In this document: positions 51,260 through 60,073 of the stretch, one piece after another
Position numbering within the stretch: position 1 is the first letter of the stretch
Layout: every line of letters begins with the position of its first letter
DNA from: Marinobacter nanhaiticus D15-8W
GTDB lineage: Bacteria; Pseudomonadota; Gammaproteobacteria; Pseudomonadales; Oleiphilaceae
Assembly (NCBI RefSeq): GCF_036511935.1
Contig: NZ_AP028878.1
Location: 2,418,001-2,482,000 of the forward strand
Length of the DNA: 64,000 nt
Direction: 5' to 3'
The notes under the pieces: model-generated
The model's input: the letters and a program-made list of their open reading frames with translations, nothing else
The model's database searches: none
What the model was told of the DNA's origin: nothing
Program-made: the position numbers and the translations under genes

Positions 51260-52531
51260 ATGGGTACGACACAGATAACAGGGACTCCGCGAAGCGGGGC
51301 GAAAGGCGGCGGCATTCGCCGAAGCCTGAAGGCGGTGGCGTGTGCGGCGTCGGTGCTGTTGGCGGCGTCGGCTGGGGCGGCGCCAGGAACCGATGAGGTC
51401 AATACCACGGGCCTGGCCGTGACTGACGACACAGTCAAAGTGGGCATTCTTCACTCGATCACCGGAACCATGGCGATCAGTGAGATAGGGTCGGTACAGG
51501 CCGAAAAACTGGCTATCGATCAGATCAACGCCCAGGGCGGCGTGCTGGGCCGCAAGATCGAGTATGTCCAGGAGGACGGGGCCAGTGATTGGCCCACCTT
51601 CGCGGAAAAGGCACGAAAACTGCTGCGTCAGGATGATGTCGCCGCCATTTTCGGTTGCTGGACCTCGGCCTCGCGTAAAGCGGTACTGCCGGTGATCGAA
51701 CAATACAACGGCATGCTCTACTACCCGACGTTCTACGAGGGGCTCGAGCAGTCTCCAAACGTGATCTATACCGGACAGGAAGCAACCCAGCAGATCCTGG
51801 CGGGCATCGACTGGGCGGTTAAGGAGAAAGGCGCCAAGAGCTTCTATCTGCTCGGGTCCGACTATATCTGGCCTCGCACCTCCAACAAGATTGCCCGCAA
51901 GCACATCGAAAAGAAGGGCCTCAAAGTGGTGGGTGAGGAGTACTACCCATTGGGCCACACCCAGTTCAACTCCGTGATCAACAAGATCAAGCTCAAGAAG
52001 CCGGATGTCATCTTCGCATCGGTCGTAGGCGGTTCGAACGTTGCCTTCTATAAGCAGATGAAGGCTGCGGGCGTCGACTTCACTGAGGAAGAACCACTCC
52101 TGCTCACCATCTCCGTCACCGAAGACGAGATCCGTGGTATCGGTGGCGAGAACGTGGAAGGCATCTACGCCTCCATGAAGTACTTCCAGAGCCTGGATAA
52201 CACGAACAACGAAGAGTTCGTCAAGGCCTTCAAGGACGCCTACGGCGACGACATGGTCATCGGCGATGTCACCCAGGCAGCCTATCTGGGGCCATGGCTG
52301 TGGAAGGCGGCTGTCGAGAAAGCCGGTTCCTTCGACATCGACAAGATTCGTGAGGCCTCCCCGGAAATCGAGTTTAAAAAAGCGCCCGAAGGTTATGTAC
52401 GCGTCCACAAGAACCACCACCTGTGGTCCAAAACGCGTATTGGCCTGGCCCAAACCAATGGCCAGTACAAGGTGGTGTACGAGACCAAGGAGTTAATGGA
52501 GCCCGATCCTTTCCCGGAAGGCTATCAGTAA
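51260..52531 (+). CDS. Urea/short-chain amide ABC transporter, substrate-binding protein
   Basis: Periplasmic binding protein of the UrtA/FmdD/AmiC-like branch of the Leu/Ile/Val-binding family. 423 residues with a signal peptide (basic head, RRSLKAVACAASVLLAASAGAA-A region), then DTVKVGILHSITGTMAISE and FGCWTSASRKAVLPVIE, hallmarks of urea/amide binders. The ATG at 51260 has GAGGA 6 nt upstream and begins a proper signal peptide; the frame is open to 51155 but that part is not secretory. First gene of a seven-gene operon that ends in amidase and an AAA+ protein, which favours amides or urea as ligand. Confidence 0.9.
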   Translation: MGTTQITGTPRSGAKGGGIRRSLKAVACAASVLLAASAGAAPGTDEVNTTGLAVTDDTVKVGILHSITGTMAISEIGSVQAEKLAIDQINAQGGVLGRKIEYVQEDGASDWPTFAEKARKLLRQDDVAAIFGCWTSASRKAVLPVIEQYNGMLYYPTFYEGLEQSPNVIYTGQEATQQILAGIDWAVKEKGAKSFYLLGSDYIWPRTSNKIARKHIEKKGLKVVGEEYYPLGHTQFNSVINKIKLKKPDVIFASVVGGSNVAFYKQMKAAGVDFTEEEPLLLTISVTEDEIRGIGGENVEGIYASMKYFQSLDNTNNEEFVKAFKDAYGDDMVIGDVTQAAYLGPWLWKAAVEKAGSFDIDKIREASPEIEFKKAPEGYVRVHKNHHLWSKTRIGLAQTNGQYKVVYETKELMEPDPFPEGYQ

Positions 52532-52609
52532 CACCGGTGTCCGGCGTCCCCAGGGCGCCGGGCAACCATGGTATTGCAGCGCTGTGTTCAATGACGGGGA
52601 GAAAGGGTC

Positions 52610-53536
52610 ATGTTTGACGGCTACACCACCAGCGAGTTGATGTCGATATTTGCCATGCAGGGATTTGCCGGCCTGTCCCTGTTCTCGGTCTTCGTACTGA
52701 TGGCATTGGGACTGGCGATCATCTTCGGTCAGATGGGCGTGATCAATATGGCCCACGGGGAGTTCATGATCCTCGGTGCCTACACCACCTACCTGACTTC
52801 AAATCTTTTCCAAACCTACCTGCCGAGTTTGTTCGGTGGTTACTTTTTCGTGGCGATGATTCTCGCCTTTGTCTTCTGCGCGGCTCTAGGGGCGTTTGTC
52901 GAGTGGGCCATGGTGCGGCACCTGTATCGGCGGCCGCTGGACACGTTACTCGCGACCTGGGGTTTGAGCCTCATCCTGCAGCAGGCCTACCGGTCCATTT
53001 TTGGCGCTCGCGAGGTGGGCGTGGATCTGCCTGAGTGGATGATGGGCGCGTTCCAGGTCACGGACCTGGTGGAGCTCCCTATCAACGGACTCTTCGTGAT
53101 GATCATCGCGCTGTCCATCGCCTTGGCGGTGTATCTGCTGATGTTCCGGTCCGGCTGGGGGCGGAAGGTGCGTGCCGTGGTCCAGAACCGCCCCATGGCC
53201 GAAGCGGTAGGCATCAATAGCGCGGCCGTGGACAGGGCCACCTTTGCGTTGGGGTGCGGTATCGCGGGCATCGCCGGCAGCGCCTTCACCATGATTGGCT
53301 CGACCGGACCCTCTTCGGGCCAGGCCTACATTGTCGATACCTTCCTCGTTGTCGTCTTCGGCGGTGCCCAGAGCCTCATCGGCACCATCGTATCCGCGTT
53401 CTCCATCTCTCAGGCCCAATCGACCATGGAGTTCTTCCTCAGCGGGTCGATGGCGAAGGTTCTCACGCTATTGGTGGTCGTGGGCATTCTCATGCTGCGT
53501 CCGGAAGGACTGATGGCCCTCAAGGTGCGTCGCTAG
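52610..53536 (+). CDS. Urea/amide ABC transporter permease (UrtB/FmdE type)
   Basis: LivH-family inner-membrane permease, 308 residues with about eight TM helices. The LFSVFVLMALGLAIIFGQMGVINMAHGEFMILGAY segment is the family signature, and the EAVGINSAAVDR loop is the ATPase-contact segment. A GGAGAAAGG site precedes the ATG. It lies 78 bp after the binding-protein gene and 9 bp before the second permease. Confidence 0.91.
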   Translation: MFDGYTTSELMSIFAMQGFAGLSLFSVFVLMALGLAIIFGQMGVINMAHGEFMILGAYTTYLTSNLFQTYLPSLFGGYFFVAMILAFVFCAALGAFVEWAMVRHLYRRPLDTLLATWGLSLILQQAYRSIFGAREVGVDLPEWMMGAFQVTDLVELPINGLFVMIIALSIALAVYLLMFRSGWGRKVRAVVQNRPMAEAVGINSAAVDRATFALGCGIAGIAGSAFTMIGSTGPSSGQAYIVDTFLVVVFGGAQSLIGTIVSAFSISQAQSTMEFFLSGSMAKVLTLLVVVGILMLRPEGLMALKVRR

Positions 53537-53545
53537 GAGACCGTC

Positions 53546-54739
53546 ATGAAAACATCCTCCCCATTGAAATGGTTCGCCACGCGCGAGGGATTGTACTACG
53601 TAGCGCTGGCCCTGCTGCTGGTGGTCATCCTTCCGCTGGTACTGGATCCTTTCCGGCTGAACATGGCCGGCAAGTACCTGACGTATGCCTTTGTCGCTGT
53701 CGGTCTGGTGATGTGCTGGGGCAAGGCCGGTATTCTCAGCCTTGGCCAGGGCGTCTTCTTCGGACTTGGCGGCTATTGCATGGCCATGTTCCTCAAGCTG
53801 GAGGCGTCCACGCCAGAGGCCACGGCCATCCAGTCCACCCCGGGCATTCCGGATTTCATGGATTGGAACCAGTTGACCGCATTGCCCTGGTTCTGGGAAC
53901 CGTTCCATAGCTTCAGCTTCACCCTGATAGCCATTATCGGCGTGCCGGTGTTACTGGCCTTCATCATCGGCTTTGCAATGTTCACGCGCCGGGTCGGCGG
54001 CGTGTACTTCGCGATTATCACCCAGGCTATCGCCGCTATCCTGACCATCCTGATCATTGGCCAGCAGGGCTACACGGGAGGGGTCAACGGTATAACCGAC
54101 CTGCAGACGCTACTGGGCTGGAATATTCGGACAGATGAAGCCAAGACCACCCTGTATTTCGTGTGCGTTGCGCTACTGTTCGCCTGCCTTTTCATCGCGC
54201 GCCTGGTTCAGAATCGCAAGCTGGGGCGAATCCTTGTTGCGATGAACGCCCAGGAAATGCGGGTACGCTTCTCCGGTTATGACGTTGCCGCTTTCAAGAT
54301 CTTCGTGTTCTGTCTGGCCGCGGCTTTTGCCGGTATTGGCGGGGCGATGTTTACGCTGATCGTAGGCTTCATGTCACCGTCGTTCATCGGCATCGTCGCG
54401 TCCATCGAGATGGTTATTTTCTGCGCCCTCGGTGGCCGTCTTTCGCTACTGGGCGCCGTGTATGGCGCACTGTTGGTTAACGCGGCGAAGAGCGGCTTCT
54501 CCGAATCCTTCCCTGAACTCTGGCCCTTCGCCATGGGCGCGCTGTTCATTGGTGTCGTTCTCGCGTTTCCGAACGGTCTGGCCGGGCTTTACCAAAGCTA
54601 TGTCATGCCGTTGGAAGACCGTCTGTTCCGGCGCAAACCCAAATCCGCACCCACACAGCCGGTCTCTCGCCAATCCAAAGCCGGGGACGAGCCGGAGTTC
54701 GATTCGATGATGGACCAGTACAGCGCGGAGAAGTCCTGA
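53546..54739 (+). CDS. Urea/amide ABC transporter permease (UrtC/FmdF type)
   Basis: LivM-family permease, 397 residues, about ten TM helices. Signature segments are CWGKAGILSLGQGVFFGLGGYCMAMFLK near the N-terminus and RFSGYDVAAFKIFVF as the coupling loop. The C-terminal 40 residues are a polar cytoplasmic tail. The stop overlaps the next ATG (TGATG), so translation is coupled to the ATPase gene. Confidence 0.92.
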   Translation: MKTSSPLKWFATREGLYYVALALLLVVILPLVLDPFRLNMAGKYLTYAFVAVGLVMCWGKAGILSLGQGVFFGLGGYCMAMFLKLEASTPEATAIQSTPGIPDFMDWNQLTALPWFWEPFHSFSFTLIAIIGVPVLLAFIIGFAMFTRRVGGVYFAIITQAIAAILTILIIGQQGYTGGVNGITDLQTLLGWNIRTDEAKTTLYFVCVALLFACLFIARLVQNRKLGRILVAMNAQEMRVRFSGYDVAAFKIFVFCLAAAFAGIGGAMFTLIVGFMSPSFIGIVASIEMVIFCALGGRLSLLGAVYGALLVNAAKSGFSESFPELWPFAMGALFIGVVLAFPNGLAGLYQSYVMPLEDRLFRRKPKSAPTQPVSRQSKAGDEPEFDSMMDQYSAEKS

Positions 54740-55491
54740 TGAACGCGACAAAGAGCAATGATTTCCTGCTGGCCGTGGAAGGGCTGACCGTGTCCTTCGA
54801 CGGGTTCAAGGCGGTGGATGACCTGTCGTTTTACCTGGACCCGAAGGAGATCAGGGTCATCATCGGACCCAACGGTGCGGGCAAGACGACCGTGCTGGAT
54901 CTGATCTGTGGCAAGACGCGCGCCACTTCGGGCTCGATTCGTTTCAAGGATAAGGAACTGACCAAGCTGAAGGAGCACCAGATTGTCCATGCGGGGGTTG
55001 GCCGGAAATTCCAGAATCCCTCGGTCTTTGAGGACCTGACCGTATTCGAGAATCTGGAGGTGTCCTATCCCCAGGGGCACAGCGTAATGGGGGCGCTGGC
55101 CTTTAAGCGTGATGCCGCCGTCATGCGGGCCATTGAGGAGGTTGCGGAAACCATCTTCCTCAAGGATCTGCTGGGCGAGCCTGCCGCATTGCTGAGTCAC
55201 GGCCAGAAACAGTGGCTGGAAATCGGCATGCTGCTGATCCAGAAGCCAGACCTCTTGATGCTGGATGAGCCGGTGGCCGGGATGTCCGTGGCGGAGCGCA
55301 AGAAAACGGCGGAACTGCTGCGGGTTATTACGAAGGACCACACGGTGCTGGTTATCGAGCACGACATGCAGTTCGTGGGAGACATCGCGGATCGGGTCAC
55401 GGTAATGCACCAGGGCAAGGTGCTATCGGAGGGCTCTATCGAGCACGTCAAGAAAGATCCCAAAGTCATCGAAGTCTATCTGGGGCATTGA
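54739..55491 (+). CDS. Urea/amide ABC transporter ATPase (UrtD type)
   Basis: LivG-like ATPase, 250 residues: Walker A GPNGAGKTT, the signature in the UrtD-typical form LSHGQKQWLEIGMLL, Walker B LLMLDEPVAGM, and the H-loop VIEHDM. It works with the UrtE-type ATPase encoded next. Confidence 0.93.
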   Translation: MNATKSNDFLLAVEGLTVSFDGFKAVDDLSFYLDPKEIRVIIGPNGAGKTTVLDLICGKTRATSGSIRFKDKELTKLKEHQIVHAGVGRKFQNPSVFEDLTVFENLEVSYPQGHSVMGALAFKRDAAVMRAIEEVAETIFLKDLLGEPAALLSHGQKQWLEIGMLLIQKPDLLMLDEPVAGMSVAERKKTAELLRVITKDHTVLVIEHDMQFVGDIADRVTVMHQGKVLSEGSIEHVKKDPKVIEVYLGH

Positions 55492-55493
55492 TC

Positions 55494-56183
55494 ATGCTGA
55501 GTGTCAGAAATCACGCCGTGGCCTACGGTCAGAGCACCATCATCAAACAGCTGAACCTCGACGTTAACGAGAACGAAATCGTCGCCGTCGTCGGCCGCAA
55601 TGGTATGGGCAAGACCACGCTCATGCGCTCGCTGGTGGGGATGACCCCGAGCCAGGCGGGGGAAATCAACCTTAACGGAACCAACCTATCGCCCCTGAAA
55701 AGCTATCAAAGGGTGCGGGCCGGTCTGGGTTTTGTTCCACAGGGTCGCATGGTCTTTCCCACGTTAACGGTCAAGGAGAACATCGAAACCGGTTTGGCCG
55801 CCGTGGGCGAAAAGAGCGTTCCGGACGACCTTTACCAGCTTTTCCCGGTACTCAAGGAAATGCAGGGCCGCCGCGGAGGCAACCTCTCAGGTGGACAACA
55901 GCAACAACTGGCTATCGCCCGGGCCCTGGCTACGCGCCCCAAGGTGCTCTTGCTGGATGAGCCGACCGAGGGTATCCAGCCCTCAATCATCCAGGAGATG
56001 GCACGGACACTGAAACGCATCCGGGATGAGCGCGGGCTATCCATTGTGGTTTCGGAGCAGGTGCTGAGTTTCGTGATGGATATTGCCGACCGGATTCTCG
56101 TGATCGAGAAGGGCGACATCGTTCACGAAGAGCAGGGGCAGGGCGCGGATCAGGACAAGATTGCCGCCTATCTCGCGGTGTAA
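55494..56183 (+). CDS. Urea/amide ABC transporter ATPase (UrtE type)
   Basis: LivF-like ATPase, 229 residues: Walker A GRNGMGKTT, signature LSGGQQQQLAIARAL, Walker B VLLLDEPTEGIQPS, and the H-loop position carries Gln in VVSEQV (usual in LivF/UrtE). The frame can be read from TTG 55488 overlapping the previous stop, but ATG 55494 (MLSVRNHAVAYGQ) is the normal family start. It lies 36 bp before the amidase gene. Confidence 0.93.
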   Translation: MLSVRNHAVAYGQSTIIKQLNLDVNENEIVAVVGRNGMGKTTLMRSLVGMTPSQAGEINLNGTNLSPLKSYQRVRAGLGFVPQGRMVFPTLTVKENIETGLAAVGEKSVPDDLYQLFPVLKEMQGRRGGNLSGGQQQQLAIARALATRPKVLLLDEPTEGIQPSIIQEMARTLKRIRDERGLSIVVSEQVLSFVMDIADRILVIEKGDIVHEEQGQGADQDKIAAYLAV

Positions 56184-56219
56184 GCAGCTATTCCAGTGAC
56201 AACCTGAAGGAGTCAAATC

Positions 56220-57266
56220 ATGCGACACGGTGATATTTCCAGCAACGACGACACGGTAGGGGTTGCGGTAGTCAACTATAAGATGCCGCGCCTGCACACC
56301 CGCGACGACGTGCTCGACAATGCCCGCAGGATTGCGGAGATGATAAAGGGGATGAAAGTGGGGCTGCCGGGAATGGACCTGGTGGTGTTTCCGGAATACA
56401 GCACCATGGGCATCATGTATGACCCGGACGAAATGATGGAGACGGCGGCGACCATACCCGGTGATGAAACCGCGATCTTTGCCGCCGCCTGCCGGGAAGC
56501 CAACACCTGGGGTGTCTTCTCACTCACGGGGGAGCGGCACGAGGAGCACCCGAGCAAGGCGCCCTACAACACGCTGGTATTGATCAACAACGAAGGCGAG
56601 ATCGTACAGAAGTACCGTAAATGCATCCCCTGGTGCCCGATCGAGGGGTGGTATCCCGGTGATACCACCTATGTGACCGAAGGGCCCAAGGGCATGAAGA
56701 TAAGTCTTATCATCTGCGACGACGGCAACTACCCGGAAATCTGGCGCGACTGCGCCATGAAAGGCGCGGAGCTGATCGTACGCTGCCAGGGCTATATGTA
56801 CCCTGCCAAGGAGCAGCAGGTCATGATGGCCAAGAGTATGGCCTGGGCCAACAACTGCTATGTGGCGGTCGCCAACGCGTCCGGTTTTGACGGGGTCTAT
56901 TCCTACTTCGGCCACTCGGCGATCATCGGCTTCGATGGCAGGACGCTGGGGGAATGCGGAGAGGAAGATATGGGCGTGCAATATGCCCAGCTCTCGATCA
57001 GCCAGATCCGCGATGCGCGAGCGAACGACCAGTCACAGAATCACCTGTTCAAGTTGCTGCATAGAGGCTACACCGGTGTCCACGCGTCAGGCGATGGGGA
57101 CAAGGGTGTGGCGGACTGTCCGTTCGAGTTCTATCGCACCTGGGTCATGGATGCGCAGAAGGCGCAGGAGAATGTTGAAGCCATGACCCGATCGACGGTC
57201 GGCGTCGCGCAGTGCCCTGTAGGCGAATTGCCGCACGAAGGCAAGGAGAAGGGCGCGGCCGGTTAG
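56220..57266 (+). CDS. amiE: Aliphatic amidase
   Basis: Cytoplasmic nitrilase-superfamily enzyme that hydrolyses short-chain amides (acetamide, propionamide) to acid and ammonia. 348 residues, the AmiE length. The catalytic triad is Glu59 (FPEYSTMG), Lys134 ([13 protein letters not shown]) and Cys166 ([10 protein letters not shown]), at the same positions as in Pseudomonas aeruginosa AmiE. Length and numbering favour AmiE over formamidase AmiF. It is the sixth gene of the operon, directly after the amide/urea importer, which supplies the substrate. Confidence 0.95.
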   Translation: MRHGDISSNDDTVGVAVVNYKMPRLHTRDDVLDNARRIAEMIKGMKVGLPGMDLVVFPEYSTMGIMYDPDEMMETAATIPGDETAIFAAACREANTWGVFSLTGERHEEHPSKAPYNTLVLINNEGEIVQKYRKCIPWCPIEGWYPGDTTYVTEGPKGMKISLIICDDGNYPEIWRDCAMKGAELIVRCQGYMYPAKEQQVMMAKSMAWANNCYVAVANASGFDGVYSYFGHSAIIGFDGRTLGECGEEDMGVQYAQLSISQIRDARANDQSQNHLFKLLHRGYTGVHASGDGDKGVADCPFEFYRTWVMDAQKAQENVEAMTRSTVGVAQCPVGELPHEGKEKGAAG

Positions 57267-57323
57267 TGCCCTGGATGGTGCGTTTAGTGAGTTCGCTGAT
57301 TCCACGAGCAAAGGAGCGTCGAT

Positions 57324-58382
57324 GTGCCGTTCATCAACGAGCGTATCGAGGAAAACCAGACAGCTGCGGCGCGTTCGGCCTATCGGGCACGGCCGCGGCG
57401 CGCATCCCGGTTCGTGTTCGAACCTCACGTGGTGATGGGCCGGATCCGGGAGCGCATCGTTGGCCAGGACGAGTCACTCCAGGCGTTGGAGGCGATGCTT
57501 CTACGGGTAAAGGCGGATATCGGCCCCGATGACCGACCGCTTGCGGTTCACCTGTTGATGGGGCCCACGGGCGTGGGTAAGACCGAGTCGGTACGTCTGC
57601 TGGCGGAAGCCATTCGCGGCAAACGGGACGGCCTCTGCCGTATCGATATGAACACGCTGGCCCAGGAGCATTACGCTGCTGCCCTGACAGGCGCGCCACC
57701 GGGTTATGTCGGTAGCAAGGAGGGCTACAGCCTGTTCGATATCGACGCCGTGCAGGGGAGTTTCAGCAAGCCTGGCATCGTCCTGTTCGATGAGGTCGAA
57801 AAGGCCAGTCCGGAGGTGGTACGTACGCTGCTCAACGTACTCGATACGGGGCGGCTGGTTTTCCCGTCCGGCAACCGGGAAGTCGATTTCCGCAATACGC
57901 TGATCTTCATGACCAGCAATGTCGGAGCGCAGGAGGCCGCACGTTACCGCGAACGGTTTCGCAGGGGTTGGCGCCACTGGTTCGGTTTGGCGCCCCGGGC
58001 GGAAGCCGCCGTTATGGACCGGGCGTTGCATCGCGCGTTCGACCCGGAATTCCTTAACCGGATTGACGGCGTCCATATCTACAATCGACTTGGCATTGAT
58101 CGCCTCGACGACCTGCTCAGCATCGAGCTGGCGCGACTCAACCAGCGATTGTCCAGGCGAGGCGCCACGCTGACGCTTGCAGATTCGCTACGACACTACC
58201 TCTGTGGCAACTACGACCCGCGATTTGGGGCGAGGGATATCATCAGGGGCATGCGCAGCCTGCTCGAACCACCGCTTGCGCGGGCCCTGATGACCCATGA
58301 AGAGGCTGCTGCTTTTCGCGGGTACTTAAGGGGCGGCGCCGTATGTGTTGAACCGCATCAGTTTTCGGGCGAGGGCGGATGA
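57324..58382 (+). CDS. AmiB-like single-module AAA+ ATPase
   Basis: 352 residues from a GTG start with AAGGAGCG before it. A basic N-terminal 45 residues are followed by one AAA+ module of the Clp/HSP100 D2 kind: Walker A GPTGVGKT (80-87), pore loop PPGYVGSKEG (125-134), Walker B IVLFDE (152-157), sensor 1 FMTSNVGA, and a small domain with sensor 2 (GARDIIRGMRS). No IGL/IGF loop is seen, so it probably does not dock on ClpP. It corresponds in position and type to AmiB in the P. aeruginosa amiEBCRS operon, a chaperone-like ATPase whose client is unclear; help in amidase or transporter assembly is a guess. Confidence 0.88.
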   Translation: MPFINERIEENQTAAARSAYRARPRRASRFVFEPHVVMGRIRERIVGQDESLQALEAMLLRVKADIGPDDRPLAVHLLMGPTGVGKTESVRLLAEAIRGKRDGLCRIDMNTLAQEHYAAALTGAPPGYVGSKEGYSLFDIDAVQGSFSKPGIVLFDEVEKASPEVVRTLLNVLDTGRLVFPSGNREVDFRNTLIFMTSNVGAQEAARYRERFRRGWRHWFGLAPRAEAAVMDRALHRAFDPEFLNRIDGVHIYNRLGIDRLDDLLSIELARLNQRLSRRGATLTLADSLRHYLCGNYDPRFGARDIIRGMRSLLEPPLARALMTHEEAAAFRGYLRGGAVCVEPHQFSGEGG

Positions 58383-58415
58383 CCACTGTTTTCAGACCGC
58401 CTTGCTTTCTCCCGT

Positions 58416-58447
58416 AAGCCGCCTTCCTGATTGGGCGGCTTTTTTTA
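58416..58447 (+). terminator. Rho-independent terminator of the transporter-amidase operon
   Basis: An AAGCCGCC/GGCGGCTT stem with a 10-nt loop, running into seven T residues, 34 bp after the AAA+ gene. Confidence 0.92.
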
Positions 58448-58521
58448 TGCTCGTGGCACTTTAGCGAGAATCTGTGTAACTGGAAGCCATTGCGGGAATG
58501 GGCTGCCCGGCGGGCTGCTCC

Positions 58522-58601
58522 GAAGCTGAAGCGTCGGCTACATTTCCCAGGTAACTCGAGCGTGTAGCAGATGCTTCAGCTTCTGAGGCACCGCAGGTGC
58601 C
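58522..58601 (+). other. Long hairpin and adjacent short hairpin upstream of fmdA
   Basis: GAAGCTGAAGC (58522-58532) pairs perfectly with GCTTCAGCTTC (58573-58583). Inside, after a 4x4 internal loop, GCTACA pairs with TGTAGC, giving a 62-nt hairpin with a 20-nt loop. A second small hairpin GGCACC-gca-GGTGCC follows at 58587-58601. They lie in the 455-bp gap 58383-58837, upstream of the shared regulatory element. They are not terminators (no T-run). They may be a small RNA or the trace of an old inverted-repeat element. Confidence 0.5.
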
Positions 58602-58701
58602 CATGATCTAACCACTTCTGTTCTCCCGCCACGCCAATCAACGATGAACCTTTTTTACGCCTCTAATGACGTCTCGCCCAGCTCAGGGGCCGCTGTCAAT
58701 A

Positions 58702-58738
58702 CGTCGATTGACGTAGGTACCGGGGGCATTTTGCGAAT
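58702..58738 (+). promoter_or_regulatory. Shared regulatory element before fmdAB
   Basis: Second copy of the element at 51127-51163: CGTC-gat-TGACGTAG, six bases, GGGG-c-ATTT-tg-CGAAT. It starts 136 bp before the fmdA ATG. Conservation of two blocks and of the distance to the start codon suggests a common promoter under one regulator. Confidence 0.6.
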
Positions 58739-58837
58739 AGTGGCGCCGTCGTGGATGGCAGATAGTGGTTTCGACCAGGCAGGCCCGGCCTTGCCATCAA
58801 CCACAAGATCCAGTCGCGATTCTAGGAGCGTCCCGCT

Positions 58838-60070
58838 ATGGCCGAAACCATTATCAAAATCGATTTGAGCAAATCAGCATACGAGAACGACAAGATCCAT
58901 AATCGATGGCATCCCGACATCCCCATGGTGGCGACGGTCAAGCCGGGTGACGATTTCATCGTCGAGTGCTACGACTGGACCGGTGGCCAGATCAAGAACG
59001 ACGATAGCGCCGACGACGTTCGCGATGTGGACTTGACCCAGGTCCATTTCCTGTCCGGTCCGGTTGGCGTGGAGGGTGCAGAGCCTGGCGATCTGTTAGA
59101 AGTCGACATCCTCGATATTGGGGCCTTTGAGGAGAGCCAGTGGGGCTTCAACGGCTTCTTCTCCAAGAAGAACGGCGGCGGTTTCCTGACTGAGCATTTT
59201 CCTGAGGCCCAGAAATCCATCTGGGACTTCAACGGTATGTTTACCAAATCCCGCCACATTCCCAACGTCGAGTTTGCCGGCATGATTCACCCCGGTCTGA
59301 TCGGCTGCCTGCCGTCGAAAGAGATGCTCGCGGAATGGAACAAGCGCGAAAAAGAGCTGTTCGATACCGATCCCGGGCGCGTACCGGGACTGGCAAACCT
59401 GCCTTTTGGTGAAACTGCCCATATGGGGCAGATGAAGGCGGATGACGCCAAAGCGGCTGGCGCTGAAGCAGCACGCACCGTGCCGCCACGGGAACATGGG
59501 GGCAACTGTGACATCAAGGACCTGTCCCGTGGCTCCAAGGTCTACTTCCCGGTCTATGTCAAAGGCGGGGGGCTTTCGGTGGGCGACCTGCACTTCAGCC
59601 AGGGGGACGGCGAGATTACGTTCTGCGGCGCCATTGAAATGGCTGGGTGGATCCATCTGCGAGTGAACGTGGTCAAGGACGGGATGGCCAAGTACGGCAT
59701 CAAGAACCCGATATTCAAACCCAGCCCGATCAAACCCAAGTACGACGATTACGTGATCTTCGAAGGTATCTCGGTCGACGAACAGGGCAAGCAACACTAT
59801 CTGGACGTGCATATTGCCTATCGCCAGGCCTGTCTCAACGCTATCGAATACCTGACCAAATTTGGTTACACCCGCGCGCAGGGTTACGCGTTGCTGGGTT
59901 GCGCCCCGGTCGAGGGCCATATCAGCGGCGTAGTGGATGTCCCCAATGCCTGTGCGACGTTGTGGTTGCCCACCGGTATCTTCGATTTCGACATCAATCC
60001 GTCTGCCGATGGGCCGCAGAAAAAGGTCTCTGGCGGCATGGACGTACCCCTGTCGCCGGATAAGGAGTAA
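58838..60070 (+). CDS. fmdA: Formamidase / acetamidase FmdA
   Basis: Hydrolyses formamide (and in the family acetamide) to formate and ammonia; metal-dependent fold unrelated to AmiE. 410 residues, matching Methylophilus FmdA. Recognisable segments are the N-terminal HNRWHPDIPMVATVKPGDDF..ECYDWTGGQI, GVEGAEPGDLLEVDIL, FAGMIHPGLIGCLPS, PREHGGNCDIKDLSRGS and VYFPVYVKGGGLSVGDLHFSQGDGE. AGGAGCG precedes the ATG. It is transcribed with fmdB, 3 bp away. The cell thus has two unrelated amidases in one island. Confidence 0.94.
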   Translation: MAETIIKIDLSKSAYENDKIHNRWHPDIPMVATVKPGDDFIVECYDWTGGQIKNDDSADDVRDVDLTQVHFLSGPVGVEGAEPGDLLEVDILDIGAFEESQWGFNGFFSKKNGGGFLTEHFPEAQKSIWDFNGMFTKSRHIPNVEFAGMIHPGLIGCLPSKEMLAEWNKREKELFDTDPGRVPGLANLPFGETAHMGQMKADDAKAAGAEAARTVPPREHGGNCDIKDLSRGSKVYFPVYVKGGGLSVGDLHFSQGDGEITFCGAIEMAGWIHLRVNVVKDGMAKYGIKNPIFKPSPIKPKYDDYVIFEGISVDEQGKQHYLDVHIAYRQACLNAIEYLTKFGYTRAQGYALLGCAPVEGHISGVVDVPNACATLWLPTGIFDFDINPSADGPQKKVSGGMDVPLSPDKE

Positions 60071-60073
60071 GTC

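Noticed and set aside
51170..52453. 427-residue minus-strand frame opposite the binding-protein gene
   Set aside because: Antisense shadow; the plus strand encodes a complete secreted binding protein.
57322..57324. ATG at 57322 as start of the AAA+ gene
   Set aside because: It is in the wrong frame; the GTG at 57324 follows the same ribosome site and opens the ATPase frame.
58454..58469. TGGCAC at 58454 as a -24 element for a sigma-54 promoter of fmdA
   Set aside because: The base pair at the -12 position is AG rather than GC, so only half of the promoter is present.
58522..58601. Paired hairpins as an ANTAR (AmiR-type) antitermination target
   Set aside because: Loop sizes (20 nt and 3 nt) do not fit the paired hexaloops with conserved A and G that ANTAR proteins bind, and no ANTAR protein is encoded nearby.
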